Origin: a virus
Length of the DNA stretch: 64,000 bases
Reading direction: 5' to 3' (one strand)
IMG/VR virus record: IMGVR_UViG_3300035698_006641
Location: 1-64,000 of that record
Part shown: piece by piece, positions 49,993-59,445 of the stretch
Position numbering within the stretch: position 1 is the stretch's first letter
Layout of the letters: every line of letters begins with the position of its first letter
Translations under genes and position numbers: made by a program
The notes under the pieces: generated by a model
What the model was told of the DNA's origin: nothing
Database searches by the model: none
What the model saw: the letters and a program-made list of their open reading frames with translations, nothing else

Positions 49993-50641
49993 CCGCCCTC
50001 AATCTACTTTTTAGAGCAATGGATGTCGGTTTAGTAACAAACCCTAACTCCCCTGTCTTAAAGTTGATTTGTGGTTGGAGTTCACCGCGTAACGTGAAAG
50101 GAAGAAAAATGCGTACACGCATTAAGTTATCATCACTCTCACCGATCTTTAGTTTTCGAACTGGATCCTGGATCATTGCATCTTGATAAGTAATACCAAA
50201 AAGTTTTCCATCTCTGCTTAGAGCCTGAGAGCACATAAAGTCTGTTAGGTTCTCAAGGTACTCTTTTCCGACTGCATGAAATGAATCATTCCATGTACCC
50301 ACAACTGTATTACCATGTAGTACATCAAGACCCTTGGCAAACTGTGGAGTTTTAATCGTAAGGAACTGTATGTCTTCTACTTCACCAGCGTACTGGTCAA
50401 GGAAGGAGTAGGGGACCTGTATGGTTACATACACAGGACCCATCATGAAGAAAGCTACGTCAGGGATGTCCTTGACGCAACTAACTTCAAATACCTCGTC
50501 TGTATCTGCGGCTTTAAGTTGGAGATCTTCCGTTTGGAAAATTCTACCCTCCCTATAGTCCTTGCAAAGTTTTAAGGTATCCTTCTCAAAAGACAGCATC
50601 TCGGCAACAAACTGCTCGGGGTTAACTGTCTCCTTAGACAT
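49952..50641 (-). CDS. Hypothetical protein, 229 aa
   Basis: Alpha/beta with FFMMGPVYVTIQVPYSFL and C-terminal FKTGELGFVT. Coupled by one base to the gene upstream. Position within the virion block suggests a structural role; unproven. Confidence 0.65.
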   Translation of the reverse strand: MSKETVNPEQFVAEMLSFEKDTLKLCKDYREGRIFQTEDLQLKAADTDEVFEVSCVKDIPDVAFFMMGPVYVTIQVPYSFLDQYAGEVEDIQFLTIKTPQFAKGLDVLHGNTVVGTWNDSFHAVGKEYLENLTDFMCSQALSRDGKLFGITYQDAMIQDPVRKLKIGESDDNLMRVRIFLPFTLRGELQPQINFKTGELGFVTKPTSIALKSRLRAVVKAQSEIQESVS

Positions 50642-51072
50642 TACACGCTCTCCGGGTCTGTTCCGTCTTCGGGAGTATCTTCACCAGGCTGTTCGTTGTC
50701 TTCAGGATTTCTGTCCTTAGACTCTTCTTTGCTTGTGACGGAAGCAGCTGCTTCGAGTCCCAATTTTGCGAAGTGAGTCATGATAATCTGGAGTACATTA
50801 AAGATACGATATTTTATGTTTTCCAGGTTGAACTGTCCTTGAGCCTCTAGCATGTCACCAACGGTCTTCTGAGCTTCCTCTAAAGAATCCGGTGCCTCTA
50901 GGGCAATATGCTGCAAAGCATAACTACGAAGCATCTCAGACGTCATAAGAGTATCCAGCATAGCCATCCCGAAGGGGGACAGCTCAATACCATCTATTTT
51001 GTTAAGATCAGCGATTACTTCTTTTTTTGCACCCACAGTATTTCCTTGTGAGTCTACTAATTGTTGTACCAT
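50641..51072 (-). CDS. Hypothetical protein with acidic tail, 143 aa
   Basis: Helical first 105 residues and a Glu/Asp/Pro tail, a layout common to phage scaffolding-like or assembly proteins; no match claimed. Confidence 0.6.
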   Translation of the reverse strand: MVQQLVDSQGNTVGAKKEVIADLNKIDGIELSPFGMAMLDTLMTSEMLRSYALQHIALEAPDSLEEAQKTVGDMLEAQGQFNLENIKYRIFNVLQIIMTHFAKLGLEAAASVTSKEESKDRNPEDNEQPGEDTPEDGTDPESV

Positions 51073-51075
51073 ATG

Positions 51076-51348
51076 TTATTTTTCCTCTTGTTGTTGTTGT
51101 TCAATTTTGTTTTCTTGTTCTTCTGTCGGCCAGTATGAAATCCATCTAGCACTACGGTGAGCGAAATCACCTGTGTTGCAAAAGTCGATCACCCAACATG
51201 ACTCCATCCACCTTGTTTGATGGGTTTTAGAGTACGGACCGCCTAGCGGCAGACGTATTGGGAATATAGCAAATAGTTTCCTATACTTTTCGTCACCGCG
51301 AACCGCTGGAACTTCAGCAGGTGGAGATTTTCTCACTTTTCCTCTCAT
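51076..51348 (-). CDS. Hypothetical protein, 90 aa
   Basis: Trp-rich with RHxAR-like segment (FAHRSARWISYW) and Gln-rich tail. Immediately after nrdD. Unrecognised. Confidence 0.6.
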   Translation of the reverse strand: MRGKVRKSPPAEVPAVRGDEKYRKLFAIFPIRLPLGGPYSKTHQTRWMESCWVIDFCNTGDFAHRSARWISYWPTEEQENKIEQQQQEEK

Positions 51349-51353
51349 ACACT

Positions 51354-54300
51354 TTACTCACTTTCTATATTCTTAATACTGTCAGACTCGTGATACAGCC
51401 GAATAGCGGCCTCTTCCTGGCGAGGAGCACTAAAGCTTTTGATCTTCTTTAGGTACCCAATTATACGAGTAGCGTGGCTAATATCTTCAGATCCACATTT
51501 GAGACATTTAGTCTGCTTGGAGAACTCAACGTGGCCACAGTCAGGATTTTCACAACATGTTCGTAGTACGTTGGTTGTAAAGTATTCACACCCTGAATGA
51601 ATAGCCAAATTAATAAGAGCTATATACCCTTCTTTAGTGGGATGCTCATCTAAGTTTAAATGCAGAGCCTGTCCACCATCGAAGTTTTTAATAAACTCTG
51701 ACCCATGAAGCATAAATTTGTCCACAATAGAGATCTTTGGATCCTCGACCGGGAACATATATGAGTTATAGCAATCACGAGGAACTCGAAGCCCATCCTG
51801 TTTATCCCATCTGGCATTCTTTTTAGCGAGACTTTCAGCTGGAACTTGCTCAGTATTAAATTTGTATCCATACTCTTTTTTGGCTGCTTTATTAGCCTCG
51901 GAGATGGTCACCAATACTTTGTTAACGAACTCTAGATACTCTCCGTCCGGGGTAATAGGGATCCCTTGAGACTCTGCGGCCTCTACAATACCATTTACTC
52001 CAATAGTGAGAAACTGCTTATCCATATCAACGAACCCTGCATCGTAGAATGGGTATAGTCCGGAGTCTCTAAATCTCTCAAAGATATGTCGATGGGCCAC
52101 TTGGTATTTGTGAACACGATCAACAATGCTTTTAAGATTCTTTCCCTCTTGGACTATTCTACTTATATTCAGGGTTATCACGTTTAACGACCCAGTGGAC
52201 ACCCCACCAGCACCTAGAGAATATGAGAACTCATTAGGTTCATCTTCGTCCTCTAACAAAGAGTTTTTAAGACGGCAGCAACTTGAGAGGCTATCTACAC
52301 TCTTGCTGAGATACATGAACATGAGACTACCCTTACTCAAGTCATCAGCAATCATGTCAACAAACTCCGGGTCTTTTGGACTAATACCGTCATGCAGGAT
52401 TGTAGCGGTCTTGACAGGGAACGTGAGTACTGACTTAGTATTCTCTTCCCGAATCATATCAAGAGCATACTCTTGAAGTTTGTTGTAGGACTTCCAATTT
52501 GGTTTAATCTCCGGGATTGACGGGTAATACATGGCACCATACAGAGCGTCGAAATAAGACCTATCAAAGATACTGATGTTCGTGAAACAGCTTTGGGCGT
52601 TTCTTGATCCAGCAGGCTCATTAATTGTGTACAGAAATGTTTCTAAGCTTTGTTTAATATCCTCTAGATTAGTCTCTAGATAATTATCACCGTAGTCATG
52701 TCTAGCAAAAGCATCGAAATGAATTAAAGCCCCAGGGATTCCTACAGCACCAGCTACCTGGCTGCTAACCATAAACACAGTGTTAAGCAATTGCCCGACA
52801 TATGCTTGAAGGTGCTTCGGTGGTCCACTCTTACCTCCAAGAGCCTTGGTTCCTTTTTCTAACATTGGAAACAGACTTATAGCCGCACAATTATGAACCC
52901 ACAACCCGTTACATACAAAGGTACTAGACTCGGTTGTTATATCGTAAATGTAATCCATGGAATCCACAACATTACCCGACGTAATAGGCTTAACAGAGTC
53001 TATTGAGCACCACCCGCTTGTATACTTTATATAAGCATCCTTTTCAATCATGTGCTTAGCCTTAAAGGAGTGCGGTAACTCTGGGCACCCAGGGCGTTTG
53101 TTAAAACATATTCCCCAGATGTCGTAGTTTGTGGTGTACTCGGTGTTGTTCCCAAAAGGCAACGATTGGTGCTGATTTCCTCCGGTGTATCCAAAGTGGT
53201 GCAACAGGGTCGTGAGTTGGGTTATAGCTCCTCTTGAGGAAAGTCTGATATTACCAGACCCGTTGTTTATGTTTCCATCACTGTCCAGAAGACCGGAGAT
53301 TACCCCCAGGGCAAACCCTTCGGTGAATTGGGTTATGTTTACGGGAAGAGTTTTGTTACTGGACCCATGCGATATACCTAAGACTTGACTCATAAACCGA
53401 ACCAACTCGTGAGAATTGATCCGAAGTCTGGTGCAGTCCGTCACGTGACTCCCAGACGGCTTTACGTCTAACACCGAATGCAGTCCGAATTCCCTGTATG
53501 CGATATCTGCCAATTCCTTCAAAGGCTGGGTATCTTTCTGGGTAAAACATAATTCAGAGGATAAGCCCTCTCCGTCCGGGGACATGTGGTAATTTCCGTC
53601 TCCAATAAAGAATCCAACAAAATATCCTACACTAGAGTTAAGATTAATGTGTTTCCTAAACGGCTTAAAGCTACCGCCCTCTATTGTCTGCGTTAAGTAA
53701 TAAGAATCAAACTCTTGGATCGGGTTTGACGCAGACTGATACATATTGATAGATTCTTGTCCATTAAACTCCAACTCCGAACCAACCCTTAATTGATTCC
53801 CCTCAGCGCAATCAGCCGCTACCGTAGTGTCCTCCTTATCCTCACTCATTATCATAGGGTGATTATCTGTGACAATTATATCCTCACCGAATGTTGTCTT
53901 GACTCGCACCATGTCACGGTGACGGCGCTTCCTTACAAGCCTAGTTATATTAGTAGTACCGTCCTTATCTTTTATACTCATATCAATTGGATACTTACAA
54001 TACACCTCATCGTCGATATTGTCTAATTCCTCGAACTCGGAGCACAAGGAATAAAGGCTTTCAAATGGACACAGATAATTCACTCCTTTATAAGAGACTG
54101 AAATAGTCTCAAACGGACTGTAGGTATATGACGTAGCAAGACTTGTTTCATCATTGATATAGATCGCATGATCCTCAATGTCTCGTATGTATTGTTTAGC
54201 CAGTCTACGACCCTGATCTGGACCAAAGGACTTAACTAATTGTTCTTGTAGTAAAGCTCGGTTTATCTGAATATCTTCACTTTTATGGGCCTCACCTTTC

Positions 54301-54455
54301 AATGACGCAATAGTCTTTTGTTCTTGGTTAGCGTTTGGATCCACTAAAGCACCAGTTGCCGCATTGTCTGCATCGACATAATTGTCTATTGCATCCAAGT
54401 GAAAGCAAGTTTGATCCTTCGTTAGTTCCATCATAGTAATCGATTTTTTACGCAT
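51354..54455 (-). CDS. nrdD: Anaerobic ribonucleoside-triphosphate reductase with intein
   Basis: 1033 aa, about 621 after intein removal. Class III reductase features: CAAISLFPMLEKGTKAL after the intein, AYVGQLLNTVFMVSSQ, active-site Cys region, C-terminal zinc site (CENPDCG, CLKCG) and glycyl-radical motif RIIGYL about 30 residues from the end. It makes deoxynucleoside triphosphates without oxygen and needs NrdG, encoded just upstream. ATG 54455 start; a second Met at residue 8. Intein at residues 111-522. Confidence 0.93.
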   Translation of the reverse strand: MRKKSITMMELTKDQTCFHLDAIDNYVDADNAATGALVDPNANQEQKTIASLKGEAHKSEDIQINRALLQEQLVKSFGPDQGRRLAKQYIRDIEDHAIYINDETSLATSYTYSPFETISVSYKGVNYLCPFESLYSLCSEFEELDNIDDEVYCKYPIDMSIKDKDGTTNITRLVRKRRHRDMVRVKTTFGEDIIVTDNHPMIMSEDKEDTTVAADCAEGNQLRVGSELEFNGQESINMYQSASNPIQEFDSYYLTQTIEGGSFKPFRKHINLNSSVGYFVGFFIGDGNYHMSPDGEGLSSELCFTQKDTQPLKELADIAYREFGLHSVLDVKPSGSHVTDCTRLRINSHELVRFMSQVLGISHGSSNKTLPVNITQFTEGFALGVISGLLDSDGNINNGSGNIRLSSRGAITQLTTLLHHFGYTGGNQHQSLPFGNNTEYTTNYDIWGICFNKRPGCPELPHSFKAKHMIEKDAYIKYTSGWCSIDSVKPITSGNVVDSMDYIYDITTESSTFVCNGLWVHNCAAISLFPMLEKGTKALGGKSGPPKHLQAYVGQLLNTVFMVSSQVAGAVGIPGALIHFDAFARHDYGDNYLETNLEDIKQSLETFLYTINEPAGSRNAQSCFTNISIFDRSYFDALYGAMYYPSIPEIKPNWKSYNKLQEYALDMIREENTKSVLTFPVKTATILHDGISPKDPEFVDMIADDLSKGSLMFMYLSKSVDSLSSCCRLKNSLLEDEDEPNEFSYSLGAGGVSTGSLNVITLNISRIVQEGKNLKSIVDRVHKYQVAHRHIFERFRDSGLYPFYDAGFVDMDKQFLTIGVNGIVEAAESQGIPITPDGEYLEFVNKVLVTISEANKAAKKEYGYKFNTEQVPAESLAKKNARWDKQDGLRVPRDCYNSYMFPVEDPKISIVDKFMLHGSEFIKNFDGGQALHLNLDEHPTKEGYIALINLAIHSGCEYFTTNVLRTCCENPDCGHVEFSKQTKCLKCGSEDISHATRIIGYLKKIKSFSAPRQEEAAIRLYHESDSIKNIESE
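52890..54125 (-). mobile_element. LAGLIDADG intein in nrdD, about 412 aa
   Basis: C-terminal junction is clear: GLWVHN then Cys (52889). The N-terminal junction is set after SLATSY, giving Thr as the first residue, by joining a sensible extein. Block-B-like TDNHPMI and two LAGLIDADG motifs, FVGFFIGDGNY and LGVISGLLDSDGN, are present, so the homing endonuclease looks intact. The first residue is uncertain and would be non-canonical (Thr, or Ser at two residues on). Confidence 0.85.
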
Positions 54456-54524
54456 TGTGCTCCTGTTAGTTGCTGTCTTTTAGTAATACGGATCTAGCGT
54501 GAGTACCAAACTCGCCTTTTGGCT

Positions 54525-54968
54525 TTATTTCCGTTGTGACTTTCTAAATAGGTGATTCAGGTTCTCACCTGTATTCACATTAATAAATATTTGGTTGGTT
54601 TTTTCAGAGTCCAACGCGCCGAGCTCTTCTCGGTAATCTCCCGTTTTTAAATAATCAAGCTGTCCTTTGCAATCACAGGTATCAAGTCCAGTATAGAGGC
54701 AAGTTTTAAAACCTTTAGCTATAGCAACACTTAAAAAGTCCGTTAGGTCAGAACACCAGTCCCCACCAAGAAAAGTTACACAAGTAACCATCCCGACTAA
54801 AGGGCTTAATATATCATCAAACTGTTGAAGGCTCATCTCTGGTCCTTCGGTGTCCAATTTTGCCCAAGAACATCCTGGGCAGTTATTAGGGCACCCAGAT
54901 ACGCCTAATGTTAACGATACCTCTCCGGGTACCTCAATTAGCGTAATCTGTTTCTCAAAAATCCTCAT
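54525..54968 (-). CDS. nrdG: Anaerobic ribonucleotide reductase activating protein
   Basis: 147 aa radical SAM enzyme; SGCPNNCPGCSW holds the cluster CxxxCxxC (Cys at about 26, 30, 33). It makes the glycyl radical on NrdD. Other matches: FLGGDWC and LYTGLD. ATG 54968 after GGAGATTTA; an upstream frame adds six residues without a ribosome site. Confidence 0.92.
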   Translation of the reverse strand: MRIFEKQITLIEVPGEVSLTLGVSGCPNNCPGCSWAKLDTEGPEMSLQQFDDILSPLVGMVTCVTFLGGDWCSDLTDFLSVAIAKGFKTCLYTGLDTCDCKGQLDYLKTGDYREELGALDSEKTNQIFINVNTGENLNHLFRKSQRK

Positions 54969-55048
54969 TAAATCTCCAAAATGCAAGTGTTAAATATTAC
55001 ATTTTGTGTTTTCCATTTCAAGGATAATTTTTAGTACAAATTACATAA

Positions 55049-55085
55049 CAGCCGTAAAATACTGCTGGGGAGTACGTTACGGCTG
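55049..55085. promoter_or_regulatory. Inverted repeat upstream of nrdG
   Basis: CAGCCGTAA pairs with TTACGGCTG (9 bp, 19-base loop), in the 110-base gap before nrdG. It does not match an NrdR box. Could be an operator or an RNA stem. Confidence 0.55.
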
Positions 55086-55112
55086 AAACGAATTTTTGTA
55101 TTCAGTGTAGCA

Positions 55113-56003
55113 TTATTGCCACATAATTTTCTGGTATTCTAGTGAAGAAGTCTCTAAACGTAGAGGATTTATCCATCTATCGTGTTCTTTAGTGACACAA
55201 CAGTCCCCAAGAGATAGGGTAAAAGGGCGTACAGCCCTGCTACATGTTCTTTGTCCTTCAACCCCAAATGGGCAAAAGGCGCAATCATCAGTTGACCCAC
55301 AGAACTCTTCAATCTCACGAGGTTTTCTTGTGTCTTCTAATTTTTTATTTCTACTCTTAAGGGTTCCGCTCGTACCAATATCCGCCATTTTGGAGTACCC
55401 ATCTTCCTCAATCATGTTAACAAACATAAAGCATCCAACTAAGTGAGATGGATGTATTCGTTCATAACTAGGTGCCCAAGTCCCCATTATACCTGCTGTT
55501 TTAGCCAGCCTATTTATTTGCTGTAAAGTACGAAGGGAAGTAGCGTATGTCTTGGTGGAGCTAGATAAAGGACCTGTGAGAAACTGTACTAATAGAGTAA
55601 AGCTTTCACAATCATCTTCGTAAGGGTACACTTCTACGGCCTTAGCTAGACAGTATCCTCCTGTAGTATTATTAAGAGGAAAGTACAGAGGACGTCCTAG
55701 TGACATATCATGAATTCCACCAGATAACCTAGCAATAACGTTTAAGGCCCAGGATTCGCTGCGTCTTCCCCTTCCAACCGTAAGATTCTCTAGAGACCGG
55801 TAAAGCGTGTCTCTAAATAACTGAGATTCTATTGCCCTCTTCGGGAAGAGGCCTAGAGCCCTGCTGAAGAGCATTCTTACCTCTGAGATGGGTCTTGACC
55901 CGTCTAAGGATAGAAGTGTCTCCAGGAGGGCCTCAGAGAGCTTAACTCGCGTTGAGTATATTTCGCTGATCTTCGCGGGTAATTTTAGTCCCTCTTCGAA
56001 CAT
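55113..56003 (-). CDS. Hypothetical Cys-cluster protein, 296 aa
   Basis: Helical body, then CGSTDDCAFCPFGVEGQRTC near residues 235-255, four Cys spaced as in Fe-S or zinc-binding tails. No catalytic motif seen. Located just before the nrdG gap. Confidence 0.65.
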   Translation of the reverse strand: MFEEGLKLPAKISEIYSTRVKLSEALLETLLSLDGSRPISEVRMLFSRALGLFPKRAIESQLFRDTLYRSLENLTVGRGRRSESWALNVIARLSGGIHDMSLGRPLYFPLNNTTGGYCLAKAVEVYPYEDDCESFTLLVQFLTGPLSSSTKTYATSLRTLQQINRLAKTAGIMGTWAPSYERIHPSHLVGCFMFVNMIEEDGYSKMADIGTSGTLKSRNKKLEDTRKPREIEEFCGSTDDCAFCPFGVEGQRTCSRAVRPFTLSLGDCCVTKEHDRWINPLRLETSSLEYQKIMWQ

Positions 56004-56282
56004 TTATTCAGTTGGTTCCGTGCTACTGGGAGTAGAGACGCTAAATCCACTATCAGCTTTATTCGCATCTTCTGACCCACAAACTTTCTTAACGTTAATC
56101 AACGTAGACTTCTTTGCATTACGATCAACTATTGTTGTGGTAGCAGAAAGTGCCTCCATAGACTCGTCCTCTAGCAGGACGCGCTGCATCTCTTTCGGGA
56201 TGTTAGGGTCTATTACGGTTACCCCATCGTCACCAAGAACAGGTTTGCCCCGAGTGTCATTGGTTATTTTAGTCACATTCAT
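56004..56282 (-). CDS. Hypothetical acidic protein, 92 aa
   Basis: Contains RGKPVLGDDGVTVIDPN and a Ser/Thr-rich tail. Overlaps the next gene by 14 bases. Unrecognised. Confidence 0.65.
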   Translation of the reverse strand: MNVTKITNDTRGKPVLGDDGVTVIDPNIPKEMQRVLLEDESMEALSATTTIVDRNAKKSTLINVKKVCGSEDANKADSGFSVSTPSSTEPTE

Positions 56283-56946
56283 TGGATTTTCCTTTTACGT
56301 TTTCTTTCATGATACCTCTTACCTGATGTGCCACGTCAAGTAACGCTTCTTCGGTTACTTCTGGAGACAGGTGAACACCGCTAATCCATTTGAACTTTAC
56401 AGTCTTACCATCATCGGTTTTCTCTTCTTCCTCTTCAGTGCAAATAACGTACATAAAGTCTGAAAGGGCAATGGTATCTCTACCAAACCTCTCATCAACC
56501 AGCTGTTCGTTTTTTGCATCCGTGATATAGGATAGATACCTATTACCGATAGGCAACTTCTCAGATGTCGTACTCCTTACTAGCAGTGTGTCACGGTCAG
56601 GATGGATTCGATCCACCGACAACCCCAACATTCTGAACTCCCTACGGAGAGGGCAGCTTTCTTCCTCTGCGCTCTTTTTCCTGTACCCATATCCCTCACC
56701 TAGGAAATACGTACCCGGAATATTACATCTCATCGTGTACGCGTAGTCCTCCGGGTCCGGACATTCTTCCAAACTATAGTATACAACAAAGTGTCGTCCT
56801 ACCGAGTCAGTGTCCCTTAGGGTCAATGTCATCCCAAGGGAATTCTCCTTCCCAGGGAACACATCATTTGTGGAGAACTCCCATCCGTCTACGTATACTC
56901 CTCCTAGGCCCTCTTTTATAAGAACCTTGATCCATTTATCGTGCAT
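56269..56946 (-). CDS. Hypothetical protein, 225 aa
   Basis: ATG 56946 after AGGACAGTAGA; longer TTG start possible. Beta-rich with GEGYGYRKKSAEEESC and long acidic loop EEEEEKTDDGK. No family recognised; adjacent to a replication-type exonuclease. Confidence 0.65.
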   Translation of the reverse strand: MHDKWIKVLIKEGLGGVYVDGWEFSTNDVFPGKENSLGMTLTLRDTDSVGRHFVVYYSLEECPDPEDYAYTMRCNIPGTYFLGEGYGYRKKSAEEESCPLRREFRMLGLSVDRIHPDRDTLLVRSTTSEKLPIGNRYLSYITDAKNEQLVDERFGRDTIALSDFMYVICTEEEEEKTDDGKTVKFKWISGVHLSPEVTEEALLDVAHQVRGIMKENVKGKSNECD

Positions 56947-56947
56947 T

Positions 56948-57880
56948 CTACTGTCCTGCAATTGGAGCGAGAAGGCTACGACGTTTTTCCTTTGTCACAA
57001 TATTATTGCGACCACGGGAAAATGCACCACACTTAGTACAACGATACATTGGGAATTTACTCACGTTCGTAGGGAACGTTCTGTCTTCAACCAGTTCTGC
57101 ACTACCACACTTGCTACAAGCCATTACTTCCTCATCTTGGTAAATACCAACATTTGGATGGTTCTTCATGTAGGGGAGAAGCCTTATGTAAACTTTCTCC
57201 AAGAGGACAACATCCTGAGTGTTATACCCTCTCATTTTCTCCCATGCTTCTAGATCCCCGGCCATGCAATCCTTCCATAGCTGGAATCCACCGGTATCGG
57301 CTTTCTCTCCGAGTCCGAGGTATACTCCCAAGTCGCCAAGGGCGTTTGACGTAAACATAAAGCTCTTACGGGCCTCAAGCAACGTGTCTACGATCTTGTA
57401 CGGGGACGGAGGCAGCATTCCATGAATAGCGAATCGTGCGTTAACCTTACGGCGGTCAAACTTTTTACAGTTATGCGCGATTAAGATGTCACATTCGTCT
57501 AGCAAGGACCACAGCTCCTCTAGGAGAATACGGTCATTCTTAGGATTTATTGAGTACTCTTCGTAATCAGTTAGCGTCTTGGTTGTGATATCTTTTTCAC
57601 CAAACCATTTTGCTGACCAACTCATGATGTACCAGTCATCTTTAATAAAGGCCGTGCTGTTCACGTCCTTCCATAGCTGCCAGATATACGCTTCACTAGG
57701 GGCATTCTCAATATCGAATAATAGTATTCGAGGTCCGCTTTGTGTTTTAAATGCAATTCTATCGTGTAGAGCGGCGCTGCGTTTAATGGTATCTGGCTTA
57801 ACGCCTTCAACCTTTGCAGCCATGTCTACGCCTAAGTCTCTAAGTAATTTATATCTGCGCTCTTGTGTTTCCATTGTCAT
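56948..57880 (-). CDS. DnaQ/RNase H-like 3'-5' exonuclease with zinc ribbon
   Basis: 310 aa. Exo motifs: LLFDIENAPS (Asp/Glu), ILIAHNCKKFDRR (His/Asp) and YNTQDVVLLE (Asp), as in the RNase_H_2/YprB type. The C-terminal 55 residues hold CSKCG and CTKCG, a zinc ribbon. Probably trims DNA in replication or repair. ATG 57880 after AGAAAGAACAT. Confidence 0.82.
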   Translation of the reverse strand: MTMETQERRYKLLRDLGVDMAAKVEGVKPDTIKRSAALHDRIAFKTQSGPRILLFDIENAPSEAYIWQLWKDVNSTAFIKDDWYIMSWSAKWFGEKDITTKTLTDYEEYSINPKNDRILLEELWSLLDECDILIAHNCKKFDRRKVNARFAIHGMLPPSPYKIVDTLLEARKSFMFTSNALGDLGVYLGLGEKADTGGFQLWKDCMAGDLEAWEKMRGYNTQDVVLLEKVYIRLLPYMKNHPNVGIYQDEEVMACSKCGSAELVEDRTFPTNVSKFPMYRCTKCGAFSRGRNNIVTKEKRRSLLAPIAGQ

Positions 57881-58102
57881 ATGTTCTTTCTATTAACATT
57901 TTATGATTTCTCCCGTAGGAGTAACGTGATGATTCCAACCCAATGAGCCAATAGGCTCTAGGAAACACACGTTTTATTGTTCTTCATTTTACTGCTGAAG
58001 CAGGCAGAGTCTTGATGTATGAGTAGACTAATCTATTTTTGTTTACTTTTGTTTACTCTGTATTTTTGTCCTTGTTTATAGTTACTAAATGGAGCTTCAG
58101 CT
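57881..58102. other. Intergenic stretch, possible broken mini-gene
   Basis: An ATG (about 57990) opens nine codons to TAG; in the -1 frame the sequence reads LEPIGSLGWNHHVTPTGEI to TAA, as if one T were missing from a run. Otherwise AT-rich, with no promoter that convinces. Confidence 0.35.
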
Positions 58103-58858
58103 CTAGTCAGAGGTTTCAGTCTTATGGTCGCCAATCAAATAGGGATCACACATATTACCTACCACTCTTTTCAGGGCTTCAACTTTGTTTCTTGAGATTT
58201 TCAATTGGTTCAGATAGTCGACTTGGGGTCCTTCATCATCAGCACCCATTATAGCAGCAATGTGCAACGTCATGTCACCCTCTACTAAGTCTGTCATTTT
58301 GTCTAATGTACTGTTGAGCTTCTTTACCGTCTTAAACGGCCCAGCTCCACCACGAGACTCTTTTCTATCTTCAACTGGGTGTAGTTCCTTAACCATATCC
58401 GGGATCTGTGCAGAGCCTGACGCCCCGGACTCAATCTCATCAATTATCTCAGTTCTCTCATCATCACTAACGTCACTGATACACATAGGAAGCGCCTTAG
58501 ATACAGGGACCCCTAGGGTTTTAAGCTTAGTTAGTTGAGTGGCTGTGATGGCTTCTCGAAACGTTAACATCTTACGTAAGGTTGAGTCAGAGTAGTCTAG
58601 GTATCCACCGGACACACTGAGAACAGCTTCTGAGAGATTAGAAAGAATCTTAGATAGACTCAGTGTATCATCAACCTCTTGTTGGTCGTTTACAAAGTCG
58701 TGCAGCATTTCTCCTACAGTCCAATATGTATCCAACACGTTATTCTGGGCCTTAGCCAGTCTCTCACACAGATCTTTAATAGCATCCAGATAATTTTGGT
58801 CATCTGTGGGTGCTAGAGTCAGATCAAAAACAGGTACTTCAATAGCTTCTTTTTTCAT
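58103..58858 (-). CDS. Hypothetical helical protein, 251 aa
   Basis: AKAQNNVLDTYWTVGEML followed by a helical domain with LRKMLTFREAIT recalls DUF1016/ParB-like DNA-binding helices, weakly. ATG 58858 with the GGAGAATTATTT leader. TAG stop with TGA two codons later. Confidence 0.65.
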   Translation of the reverse strand: MKKEAIEVPVFDLTLAPTDDQNYLDAIKDLCERLAKAQNNVLDTYWTVGEMLHDFVNDQQEVDDTLSLSKILSNLSEAVLSVSGGYLDYSDSTLRKMLTFREAITATQLTKLKTLGVPVSKALPMCISDVSDDERTEIIDEIESGASGSAQIPDMVKELHPVEDRKESRGGAGPFKTVKKLNSTLDKMTDLVEGDMTLHIAAIMGADDEGPQVDYLNQLKISRNKVEALKRVVGNMCDPYLIGDHKTETSD

Positions 58859-58885
58859 AAATAATTCTCCAAATTTACATTTTTA

Positions 58886-58993
58886 CTACAGGGTTCTAAA
58901 ACAAGCATGACACCATACAAGACAGACAATGCTTAAAATTATATACATCCCTACTCGTATAACGTGATAAAAGTTTAAAGCAAACTCAATCAT
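58886..58993 (-). CDS. Membrane peptide, 35 aa
   Basis: ATG 58993 overlaps the end of the next upstream gene. One hydrophobic segment (VGMYIILSIVCLVWCHACF). Ends in TAG then TAA. Weak ribosome site. Confidence 0.45.
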   Translation of the reverse strand: MIEFALNFYHVIRVGMYIILSIVCLVWCHACFRTL

Positions 58994-59444
58994 CGAACTC
59001 GTGCCACATACTGTCTAAGAAGTCATCAAGCCGCATAATAGTTAGTCCAGAACAATCTTTATTTTGAACTCGCGCAGTAAATCGTCCTGCGCTGAAATAC
59101 CCGTCATTTGATTCTTCTGGCAGTATTATATACAGGGCGGTTGTGGACGGAATAGAGAAAATAAACATCCAGTCATCAGATTGGTCTCCGGCTAGGAATT
59201 TATTAAATGCAGTACACACCGAAGTTTTTTTAAACGCGTTGAGTAATGACCCTAACTGCATAGGCCGTGTCTCTTTATACCCACCAATTCGAGTCCCAAT
59301 ATATTCTAGGTTACCTAGCTGCTCCAATGTCTCTACATGCTTAGTCTTATTAAAGTCCTCGTTAAAGGCCTTCTTGTACTTAGGGAGTACAAACTTAATG
59401 ACTTTTCTTTCAAACAACTCTTGATCAGCATTTTGAACTGCCAT
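58986..59444 (-). CDS. Hypothetical protein, 152 aa
   Basis: Alpha/beta with FIFSIPSTTALYIILPEES; one base from the dNMP kinase gene. No family recognised. Confidence 0.65.
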   Translation of the reverse strand: MAVQNADQELFERKVIKFVLPKYKKAFNEDFNKTKHVETLEQLGNLEYIGTRIGGYKETRPMQLGSLLNAFKKTSVCTAFNKFLAGDQSDDWMFIFSIPSTTALYIILPEESNDGYFSAGRFTARVQNKDCSGLTIMRLDDFLDSMWHEFDD

Positions 59445-59445
59445 A

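Noticed and set aside
55049-55085. NrdR-type box for the reductase genes
   Set aside because: The inverted repeat does not match the ACACTATATATAGTGT-type consensus.
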